The notes below the pieces were generated by a model, which ran no database searches, had not been told where the DNA came from, and saw only the letters and a program-made list of their open reading frames with translations. Positions 1 to 5,680 of a stretch of 8,407 nucleotides of DNA are shown here, piece after piece; within the stretch, counting starts at the first letter, position 1, and each line of letters starts with the position of its first letter. The position numbers were made by a program, and so were the translations under genes. Origin of the DNA: Thermoguttaceae bacterium. GTDB lineage: Bacteria; Planctomycetota; Planctomycetia; Pirellulales; Thermoguttaceae. Location: contig JAQVID010000105.1 of assembly GCA_028695865.1 (NCBI GenBank), forward strand, positions 1-8,407, written 5' to 3'.

Positions 1-427
1 CTTGGGAAAGCGTGTTCGGATCCAAGAGTACTTTCGCCTTGGAATCGAGCGAATCGGTGTGATACAAAACCGACTGATTCTGCAATCCGGTATTATGAAA
101 GAAAAAATACCGACCATTCTTTTTGAACGGAAGCGAATGCTTGGGGTAATTGATTCGCTCGGTAATTTCCCGACGAATACGGTCGCGAAACGGGATTCCC
201 GACAAGACGCTTGATGTAATTTTGTTTTCCGCTTCGATCCACTGCTTGAGTTCAGGCGTATCGTTTTCTTCCATCCAGCGGTAAGGATCGGCGACTTTGG
301 TTCCAAAATATTGATCGACGTGGTCCGACTGCCTTGCGACAGGATACACGATTCGTTCCGGTTCCGCACTCTGACATATTACCGTTAACCCAACCAGTAC
401 AATTCCAGCAAGCAGATATTTGATCAT
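1..427 (-). CDS. Exported prolyl oligopeptidase-family (S9A) serine peptidase, N-terminal part
   Basis: This reading frame starts at ATG 427-425 and runs off the left edge after 142 codons. Residues 1-22 are a Sec signal peptide: a short positive start (MIKY), a hydrophobic core (LLAGIVLVGLTVI) and a probable cleavage site after QSA. The mature part carries hallmarks of the S9A prolyl oligopeptidase N-terminus: D-x-Y-F-G-T-K-V-A-D-P-Y-R-W-M-E-E (residues 38-54), a W-I-E-A-E-N-K-I-T helix (63-71), and the first propeller strands with G-R-Y-F-F-F and G-L-Q-N-Q-S-V-L-Y (105-122), followed by L-L-D-P-N. The family cleaves short proline-containing peptides, and the signal peptide places this copy outside the cytoplasm. 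The catalytic Ser-Asp-His triad lies in the C-terminal hydrolase domain beyond the window, so activity cannot be judged. A GGAG lies 10 bases upstream of the ATG (438-441), slightly far. The family call is strong; substrate is unknown. Confidence 0.88.
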   Translation of the reverse strand, partial: MIKYLLAGIVLVGLTVICQSAEPERIVYPVARQSDHVDQYFGTKVADPYRWMEENDTPELKQWIEAENKITSSVLSGIPFRDRIRREITERINYPKHSLPFKKNGRYFFFHNTGLQNQSVLYHTDSLDSKAKVLLDPNTLSQ

Positions 428-437
428 TGACTTTATA

Positions 438-441
438 CTCC
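438..441 (-). promoter_or_regulatory. Ribosome binding site of the S9 peptidase gene
   Basis: On the minus strand GGAG precedes the ATG at 427 by ten bases. It supports this ATG over the out-of-frame ATG at 452-450, which does not open the peptidase frame. The spacing is longer than the usual 5-9 bases, so initiation may be modest. Confidence 0.45.
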
Positions 442-600
442 AAAAAATTCATGTGCATCGCGCCCATTTCACGCGAAAATGCCCGCGTAACAGACACGGG
501 AACGCTGAGTTCTCATACTCCCCTTTTTATCTTATTGTAATAATAAAATTCGAAAAAGCAAGCGTTTTTCCTGAACTCTGCAAAATGATTCTCTGTTTGT
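442..600. other. AT-rich leader region upstream of the S9 peptidase gene
   Basis: This stretch holds no convincing gene. On the minus strand it is the likely promoter and leader of the S9 peptidase gene. A 12-base inverted sequence, TTATTGTAATAA (532-543), sits in an AT-rich run. A 15-codon frame (516 to 469, minus) begins MRTQRSR just after a GGGGAG, but only one base separates the two, so I do not call it a gene. No strong -35/-10 pair stands out. Confidence 0.3.
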
Positions 601-843
601 TCAGAAAAAACTGTTTAAAAGATTATCGTCGTTCGCGGATTCCATTGACATTTGTACACTACTGCTGTACACTACTGCCAAAAAAGCAATAAATACTACC
701 AGATGAAATTTTTCGCCCCGGAAAGCAAAGAGCATCTTCTTTAAGAAAATTCTCTCACTGGGACCACGGAGCGGAATCTCCGGTAAATCAGGAGCCGTTC
801 CGGCTATTCCTGTTTTCGTGTGCTCATCTCCAATGTCCAACAC
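601..843 (-). CDS. Doubtful small one-helix membrane protein (80 aa)
   Basis: I do not recognise this frame. It opens with TTG at 843 and ends with TGA. A shorter version could begin at the internal ATG of the K-K-M-L-F-A-F segment. The only structural feature is one hydrophobic segment near residues 48-60 (FHLVVFIAFLAVV), followed by the serine-rich stretch YSSSVQ and an acidic tail. The 13-bp tandem duplication at 653-678 falls inside the frame after the hydrophobic segment, which suggests recent change or no coding constraint. There is no good ribosome binding site. It could be a real small membrane protein or chance; I lean towards chance. Confidence 0.22.
   Translation of the reverse strand: MLDIGDEHTKTGIAGTAPDLPEIPLRGPSERIFLKKMLFAFRGEKFHLVVFIAFLAVVYSSSVQMSMESANDDNLLNSFF
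653..678. repeat. Perfect 13-bp tandem duplication
   Basis: The 13-mer TGTACACTACTGC occurs twice without a gap, at 653-665 and 666-678. The unit contains the self-complementary hexamer TGTACA/GTACAC-like core, so each copy could bind a dimeric factor. Simple slippage duplication is equally likely. It lies about 225 bases upstream of the peptidase start. Confidence 0.8.
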
Positions 844-847
844 ATAT

Positions 848-1000
848 TCAAGTTTGAGAGTCCCGCCAACTCATGCCATAAGGATATTTGCTCACGACGA
901 TTTCAAGATATCCGCTCGGGTATTTTAATCCGGTTGAAAACAAGCTTTCTGACGCGGAATGTTTTCTCTTTTTGCGGATACTCTGCTGCCCGTTTTTCAT
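848..1000 (-). CDS. Doubtful small basic protein (50 aa)
   Basis: A 50-codon frame starts at ATG 1000-998, eight bases after the stop codon of the membrane protein gene at 1009-1512. It is preceded by AGGGA at a plausible distance. The product begins with a basic stretch (S-I-R-K-K-R-K-H) and has no membrane segment or known motif. The tight spacing and weak ribosome binding site would fit translational coupling, but length and composition do not exclude chance. No function can be suggested. Confidence 0.25.
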   Translation of the reverse strand: MKNGQQSIRKKRKHSASESLFSTGLKYPSGYLEIVVSKYPYGMSWRDSQT

Positions 1001-1008
1001 GGCGTCCC

Positions 1009-1512
1009 TTAGTTTTCGAATTGCTCCAAATCGATTATTCTGTGGTACTTTGCCGTATACCCGGCGCCCTTGAGTAATCGGACGGCCATGATCTCCGGAT
1101 CGGAAAAACATGCTCGAAGTGTCCACCACTTGGGAAAATTGATCTGTTTCTTTAGGGTCTCAATCAGTTTCATGCGACGGACCGACCAGTATGCAACGTA
1201 AACGTACACGATTCCAGCCAGAAGAAAACATGTGCCCGTGACCCCATAAAAAACCACCGGGAAAATCCACCCTGAGTTTAGGCAGAGCAGACTCCACAGA
1301 AAAACAGGACAAAACAAGATCCATGCCCAAACTTGAACTTTACGAAAGCAGAAAACCTCCCTGTTCAGAGTCGCCGCAATTTCGCGATAATCAAGCGGCA
1401 AACCGTTTGCGTCGAGCGGAATCGGTTTATCATCCAAAATACGGGGCGGCACATAAGGCAACAACAATTCGTCTATCGGGTTCTCAACACATGGATCGTC
1501 CGTCGAATTCAT
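1009..1512 (-). CDS. Hypothetical membrane protein with two transmembrane helices (167 aa)
   Basis: I do not recognise the family. The start at ATG 1512-1510 is well supported: GGAGG lies five bases upstream (1518-1522), while the ATG at 1516 opens only a short shifted frame. The predicted layout is a proline-rich, acidic soluble N-terminus (residues 1-55, with L-P-Y-V-P-P-R), a first hydrophobic helix at about 61-78 (VWAWILFCPVFLWSLLCL), a second at about 84-108, a positive R-R-M-K segment immediately after it (112-115), and a cytoplasm-like C-terminal tail of about 50 residues with paired Trp at 129-130. The positive-inside rule favours a hairpin with both ends in the cytoplasm. It lies downstream of secA on the same strand, but a strong terminator separates them, so it probably has its own promoter. 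Confidence 0.72.
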   Translation of the reverse strand: MNSTDDPCVENPIDELLLPYVPPRILDDKPIPLDANGLPLDYREIAATLNREVFCFRKVQVWAWILFCPVFLWSLLCLNSGWIFPVVFYGVTGTCFLLAGIVYVYVAYWSVRRMKLIETLKKQINFPKWWTLRACFSDPEIMAVRLLKGAGYTAKYHRIIDLEQFEN

Positions 1513-1517
1513 TCATA

Positions 1518-1522
1518 CCTCC
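1518..1522 (-). promoter_or_regulatory. Strong ribosome binding site of the 167-aa membrane protein gene
   Basis: GGAGG on the minus strand lies five bases from ATG 1512. Two ATG codons follow it (1516 and 1512); spacing and frame length favour the second. Most other genes here lack such a clear site. Confidence 0.75.
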
Positions 1523-1573
1523 GCCGAAACCCGCACAAAATCTGCCGGTACAACATCCCAAAGACCGATCAAA

Positions 1574-1601
1574 CGAAAAACGAAAAACGAAAAACGAAAA
1601 A
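1574..1601. repeat. Four perfect copies of the heptamer CGAAAAA
   Basis: The 7-bp unit CGAAAAA is repeated four times without gaps (1574, 1581, 1588, 1595) and is flanked by degenerate copies (AAACGA before, CGCGAAAC after). It lies between the candidate promoter and the start of the 167-aa membrane protein gene, so it would be in that gene's 5' untranslated region, read as TTTTTCG repeats. Repeats of this kind vary in copy number by slippage. Confidence 0.85.
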
Positions 1602-1631
1602 CGCGAAACAAGGTCCGTCCACACGGGCATC

Positions 1632-1660
1632 AATATATCAGAAAACCACAACCAGTACAA
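1632..1660 (-). promoter_or_regulatory. Candidate promoter for the 167-aa membrane protein gene
   Basis: On the minus strand, TTGTAC (1660-1655) and TATATT (1637-1632) are separated by 17 bases. The -10 box matches consensus at five of six positions and the -35 box at only three. The -35 box directly abuts the downstream edge of the secA terminator stem, so the T-tract of the terminator and the promoter share bases. A transcript would begin near 1625 and carry the heptamer repeats in its leader. Confidence 0.35.
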
Positions 1661-1692
1661 AAAGGGTGACAACGACATTCTTGTCACCCTTT
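1655..1692 (-). terminator. Rho-independent terminator of secA
   Basis: The two arms AAAGGGTGACAA (1661-1672) and TTGTCACCCTTT (1681-1692) are perfectly complementary: a 12-bp stem with an 8-base loop. Read on the minus strand, the stem begins 11 bases after the secA stop codon and ends in a run of five T (CCCTTTTTG). This is a textbook intrinsic terminator and shows that secA transcription is designed to stop here. Confidence 0.9.
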
Positions 1693-1703
1693 GCGATTGG
1701 CGA

Positions 1704-4700
1704 CTATTTGTTCTTGCCGCAGCAGTTCTTGTATTTTTTACCGCTTCCGCAGGGACATGGATCGTTTCGCCCGACACGAGGCTTGCGATTACGAATCGTT
1801 TCGACCTTGGTCTCCTGACTCGATTCAATCGCCGCGTCCTGCTGACTTCGCAATTGCTTGACCGTTGCGTCGCCTTCCACCGTATCGTGACGCGATTCCG
1901 TCACAGTCCACGTTGACGAAATGAAACGTTCGTCCAACTGCTCAATACGGAACACATAATCGGTAACCCGTTCGAACACGTTATCCCACATCGATTCGAA
2001 GACCCGCATACCTTCTCGCTTGTACTCAACTTTGGGGTCAACCTGGGCATAGCCGCGGAAACTCACACTTGCCCTCAAGTGGTCCATTACGAGCAAATGT
2101 TCTTTCCACGCCAGGTCGAGAATACCCAAAATGAGCGAACGTTCCGCTTTGCGAATTTCAGGATTGAATTGATCTTCTATAATGGACTCCAAGCGGTTTT
2201 CGATCAGCAGAACATCCCAATCGGCAACCTCACGCGGCTCCAGATTGTAATGAAACGAAGTCTCAAGCCACTTGCAAAGTTCGGCCACATCCGGATTATT
2301 GCGTTTGAGCCGGATAATATCGTCGCCGGAAATACGTTCATTCCTCGCGATTTTGTATTCGCGCACCTGCCGAATCTTGTCGATATCGATATTGGCATCG
2401 GTGTAAATTTTCGACAAAAGCGATCGCATTTCGTCGTAGTATTTACTGATTCCGGCAGACGCGTCATTACTGACCGCGTAAAGCGTTTCTTCAATTTCGT
2501 GACGCTGCTTGTTCTTGAGGTCTTCCAGATCAAGGTCATGATGAAAACGATCGCAAGCCCACTGAACAAGTTGCTCGCGATTATAATGCTTACCGGTTTC
2601 ATCAACGTGAGAACAACGAATCAAACCGCCAACCACAGGGAACCGGACTTCTTTTTCCCGATATTTATCGGTGACGCGGCGTCGAATTTCTTCGATCAAC
2701 TTCATCGGCTCCATGGCGGCAGCCTCTTTGGCGTCAATATCGATACCGAATTTGTTCTTGACCCAAAGACAGGCCGTTTTCAGACCATAGTCCGCGGCCA
2801 GCAGATCGGCACCGTCGTCCAGCGTGATATTGTCAATATATTTATGCGCCTTATTGATCAGGAACTCGGCGACATCGTCCCGCCCGACTTTTTTCAAATC
2901 GGTATCACGAATCGCGGCTTTCCAAAGCGCATTGGCTTCTTTCGTGAGTGCCTGCCAATTCCATTCATCTTCCGGAACATCAAGCGACAAGGTTTCTTCA
3001 ATGGCGTCGAGTACCTGCGTTTCGGTCATGCGGCGAGCGTGGTCAATTGCGTATTCTCGTGCCGATACGAAATCCATGCCGCGGAACTGCTTTGCTTCAA
3101 ATTCGACGCCGATGCGGCGTGTCACCCAGGCGGCGAACGATTCTGCCCCGTAATTCCGATCGAGGAATTTTTGCAAATAACGATCAATTTGACTGGCGAT
3201 CATTGCGGTAATAAAATCCTTGGTATTACCGCCTTCGAGAATACGTTGCCGATACGAATAAACTCGCTTGCGCTGCATGTCCATTACTTCGTCGTAGTCG
3301 AGCAAACTTTTACGCGTTTCGAAGTTGCGCTCTTCAATTTTCTTTTGAGCCCCTTCGATTCGTCGCGTGACCATGCGGCTTTCAATCGCCTGCCCCTCTT
3401 CCATTCCGAGTCGCGTTAAAATATTTTTAACCCAATCGCCGGCAAAAATACGAACCAAATCGTCTTCAAGCGAAAGGAAGAATCGGGAATCGCCAGGGTC
3501 TCCCTGACGTCCGCAACGTCCGCGAAGCTGAAGGTCAATACGCCGCGCCTCATGCCGCTCGGTTCCGATAATATGCAGACCCCCCAATTCGCGAACGGTT
3601 TCGCCTTCGGCCTTCATGTGCTCTCGCGTTTCGATCTCCTCGACCATGGCACTCCATTCTTCTTGAGGAACATCCAAACGCGTGGGATACTTGTGCTGGA
3701 AAATCGACCAGGCCATGGTTTCCGGATTTCCGCCAAGGATAATATCGGTACCACGTCCGGCCATGTTGGTCGCGATGGTTACGGCACCCAGACGACCGGC
3801 CTGAGAAATAATTTCTGACTCGCGACCTATATTCTCCGGGCGGGCATTCAAAACCTGATGCTTGATACCACGACGATCGAGCATTCCGGAAATGAGTTCA
3901 CTCTTTTCAATGGAAACGGTACCGACCAGAATGGGACACCCTTTTCGCCGCAACGATTGCACATCGCTTCGAAGCACTGTCTGCGGATTACGGGAACCTT
4001 TGGGCGCAAAGTCGAACGTGTCTTCTTTTTCTTTCGAGACAAGACCGAATATTTCTTCATCCGAATTTTTAAGAACAAGAATGTCCCATTTGTGTATGCG
4101 TTCAATTTCATCGACCACGGCGTTGTATTTTTCGCGTTCCGTTCGATAGACCAGGTCTGGATGACTTACCCGCACTACTTTTCTGTTCGGTGGAATCGCG
4201 ATAACGTCCAAACCGTAAATCTTCCAGAACTCGCCCGCTTCGGTCATTGCCGTTCCGGTCATACCGGCCAACTTGTCGTAAAGCTTGAAGAAGTTTTGAA
4301 GAGTAATCGTCGCCAACGTCTGATTCTCTTTTTTGACCTCGACCCGCTCTTTGGCTTCCACCGCCTGATGAAGACCATCGCTCCAGTTACGCCCTTCCAT
4401 CAAGCGCCCTGTGAACTCATCGACAATAACGATTTCGCCATTCTTAATAACGTAATTAACGTCCTTCTTATAAAGATGATATGCTTTGAGCGCATTGTCA
4501 ATCAGGTGCGGCCAGTGCATGTTACCGACCGTATAGAAGCTTTCGACTCCGGCAATTTTTTCCGCGTGACGAACGCCTTCATCGGTCAGATTCGTTGTGT
4601 GCTCCTTTTCGTCAACTTTAAAATCGACGTCTTTCACGAGTTGTCGGGCAATACCATCGGCGGTTTTATATTTCTCCGTATCATCTTCCGAAGGACCTGC

Positions 4701-5462
4701 AATAATAAGCGGCGTACGCGCTTCGTCGATCAATATATTATCGACTTCGTCAACAATGGCGTAATGCAAACGGCCTTGTGCCTGCTGATCATACATGTCG
4801 AAGCGATCGTCGCCCCGTCGGGCACTCCGCATATTATCACGAAGATAATCGAAACCGAACTCGTTGTTCGATCCATAAGTAATATCGCAAGCATACGCCG
4901 GCTGACGTTCCTCCGGCGACATATCGCTTTGAATGGAGCCAACCGTAAGACCAAGCGACATATAAATCGGCCCCATCCATTCCATATCACGACGGGCAAG
5001 GTAATCGTTCACCGTAACAATGTGAACCCCCTTTCCATCCAGGGCATTCAGATACGCCGGCAGCGTCGCGACAAGTGTTTTACCTTCACCGGTCATCATT
5101 TCGGCAATCGCTCCACCATGCAGAACGATACCTCCGATAAGCTGGACATCGTAATGACGAAGTCCGGTCACTCGCCGACTGGCTTCACGACAAACCGCAA
5201 AAGCCTCGTTGAGAATGTCGTCGAGTGTTTCACCCGCCGCTATTCGACGACGAAAGACTTCGGTTTGTTCCCGAAGCTGCTCATCGCTCATTTCCCGGTA
5301 CTTTGGTTCCAAGGCATTGATTGCGCCTACCCGGGGCTGAATCTTTTTGAGAAATCGCGCGTTGGACGATCCGAAAATCGATGTTATTCGACTTTCGATC
5401 CAACGGGAAAACGATGTGAAAAAATCACTGACAATCTCAAATAATCTTTCGAAAAATTCCAT
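1704..5462 (-). CDS. secA: Preprotein translocase ATPase SecA (expanded, planctomycete-type, 1252 aa)
   Basis: SecA is the ATP-driven motor that pushes unfolded preproteins through SecYEG. Visible in order: the N-terminal helix, Walker A M-T-G-E-G-K-T (residues 123-129), the TVNDYLARRD motif (150-159), Walker B V-D-E-V-D and IDEARTPLI (237-253), the preprotein cross-linking region with G-R-L-M-E-G-R (352-358), LAGMTGTA (398-405), NBD2 with GTVSIEKSE (514-522), TNMAGRGTDI (565-574), GTERHE and QLRGRCGRQGDPG (633-657), the helical scaffold start L-D-Y-D-E-V-M (721-727), WKEHLLVMDHLR (1119-1130) and a C-terminal SEC-C zinc motif C-x-C-x8-C-C (1236-1248). It is about 350 residues longer than E. 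coli SecA. An insert at about 456-506 lies in NBD2, and the helical region 750-1110 is expanded. An in-frame TAA lies three codons before the ATG, fixing the start; no clear ribosome binding site is visible. Confidence 0.98.
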   Translation of the reverse strand: MEFFERLFEIVSDFFTSFSRWIESRITSIFGSSNARFLKKIQPRVGAINALEPKYREMSDEQLREQTEVFRRRIAAGETLDDILNEAFAVCREASRRVTGLRHYDVQLIGGIVLHGGAIAEMMTGEGKTLVATLPAYLNALDGKGVHIVTVNDYLARRDMEWMGPIYMSLGLTVGSIQSDMSPEERQPAYACDITYGSNNEFGFDYLRDNMRSARRGDDRFDMYDQQAQGRLHYAIVDEVDNILIDEARTPLIIAGPSEDDTEKYKTADGIARQLVKDVDFKVDEKEHTTNLTDEGVRHAEKIAGVESFYTVGNMHWPHLIDNALKAYHLYKKDVNYVIKNGEIVIVDEFTGRLMEGRNWSDGLHQAVEAKERVEVKKENQTLATITLQNFFKLYDKLAGMTGTAMTEAGEFWKIYGLDVIAIPPNRKVVRVSHPDLVYRTEREKYNAVVDEIERIHKWDILVLKNSDEEIFGLVSKEKEDTFDFAPKGSRNPQTVLRSDVQSLRRKGCPILVGTVSIEKSELISGMLDRRGIKHQVLNARPENIGRESEIISQAGRLGAVTIATNMAGRGTDIILGGNPETMAWSIFQHKYPTRLDVPQEEWSAMVEEIETREHMKAEGETVRELGGLHIIGTERHEARRIDLQLRGRCGRQGDPGDSRFFLSLEDDLVRIFAGDWVKNILTRLGMEEGQAIESRMVTRRIEGAQKKIEERNFETRKSLLDYDEVMDMQRKRVYSYRQRILEGGNTKDFITAMIASQIDRYLQKFLDRNYGAESFAAWVTRRIGVEFEAKQFRGMDFVSAREYAIDHARRMTETQVLDAIEETLSLDVPEDEWNWQALTKEANALWKAAIRDTDLKKVGRDDVAEFLINKAHKYIDNITLDDGADLLAADYGLKTACLWVKNKFGIDIDAKEAAAMEPMKLIEEIRRRVTDKYREKEVRFPVVGGLIRCSHVDETGKHYNREQLVQWACDRFHHDLDLEDLKNKQRHEIEETLYAVSNDASAGISKYYDEMRSLLSKIYTDANIDIDKIRQVREYKIARNERISGDDIIRLKRNNPDVAELCKWLETSFHYNLEPREVADWDVLLIENRLESIIEDQFNPEIRKAERSLILGILDLAWKEHLLVMDHLRASVSFRGYAQVDPKVEYKREGMRVFESMWDNVFERVTDYVFRIEQLDERFISSTWTVTESRHDTVEGDATVKQLRSQQDAAIESSQETKVETIRNRKPRVGRNDPCPCGSGKKYKNCCGKNK

Positions 5463-5539
5463 GTGTATTTACAATTTCTAAAATGTGTGCCGTTTGTGAA
5501 TTAACGTATCACCACATTCAGTCTTAAACACCAAATGTG

Positions 5540-5569
5540 TTAATATGGGCTTTTTAGGTAATTGTTCAA
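5540..5569 (-). promoter_or_regulatory. Weak candidate secA promoter
   Basis: On the minus strand TTGAAC (5569-5564) is followed by an AT-rich -10 region, either CATATT at 16 bases or TATTAA at 18 bases. Both boxes are imperfect. A start here would give a leader of about 70 bases before the secA ATG. Nothing better is visible in the gap. Confidence 0.25.
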
Positions 5570-5570
5570 C

Positions 5571-5594
5571 GGGAAATATGCGGCGTATATTCCC
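5571..5594. repeat. Imperfect inverted repeat in the secA/kinase intergenic region
   Basis: Arms GGGAAATAT and ATATTCCC flank a GC-rich centre (GCGGCGT). Pairing needs one bulged A. The position between divergent genes and over a weak -10 sequence would suit an operator, but it could also be the edge of a lost element. Confidence 0.4.
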
Positions 5595-5680
5595 AACAGA
5601 TGAAACTATCCCATATTATTAAGTCTGTATAAGTTTAACGGCAAGAGTCGATTCGGTCAATGCCCCAAGAAGAAATGTAA

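Larger units (their letters stand above)
5463..5680. other. Divergent intergenic region between secA and the kinase remnant
   Basis: This region holds no gene. AAATGTGT occurs twice (5481-5488 and 5533-5540), with a complementary CACATT at 5513-5518, so the secA upstream region has a small set of related half-sites. An imperfect inverted repeat, GGGAAATAT (5571-5579) and ATATTCCC (5587-5594), overlaps a weak plus-strand promoter-like pair, TTGTTC (5562-5567) and TATATT (5586-5591). From about 5637 to 5700 the sequence becomes less AT-rich and coding-like in several short frames, but no start-to-stop gene can be drawn. The missing kinase N-lobe is not visible here. Confidence 0.5.

Noticed and set aside
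1..427. Lipoprotein signal in the peptidase N-terminus (T-V-I-C)
   Set aside because: The residue before Cys is Ile rather than Gly, Ala or Ser, so a lipobox is unlikely; a normal signal peptidase I site after QSA fits better.
1574..1601. CRISPR-like repeat array
   Set aside because: The unit is 7 bases, directly tandem and without spacers, so it is a simple sequence repeat.
1484..1828. Minus-strand frame (114 aa) overlapping the secA end
   Set aside because: It crosses the terminator, ends in a short frame started by the wrong ATG near 1516, and is a shifted reading of the secA tail.
1323..1916. Plus-strand frames over the membrane protein gene, the heptamer repeats and the secA 3' end
   Set aside because: They read through the terminator hairpin and the repeat array (giving runs of K, N and E), overlap two supported genes and have no ribosome binding site.
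2079..3419. Plus-strand open frame (446 aa) opposite the C-terminal half of secA
   Set aside because: It is also a shadow of secA, without recognisable motif or ribosome binding site.
3858..5444. Long plus-strand open frame (528 aa) opposite secA
   Set aside because: It is the antisense shadow of the SecA coding frame, which has every motif of the family. The plus-strand product shows no domain and is rich in Phe, Arg and His as expected from reversed codons.
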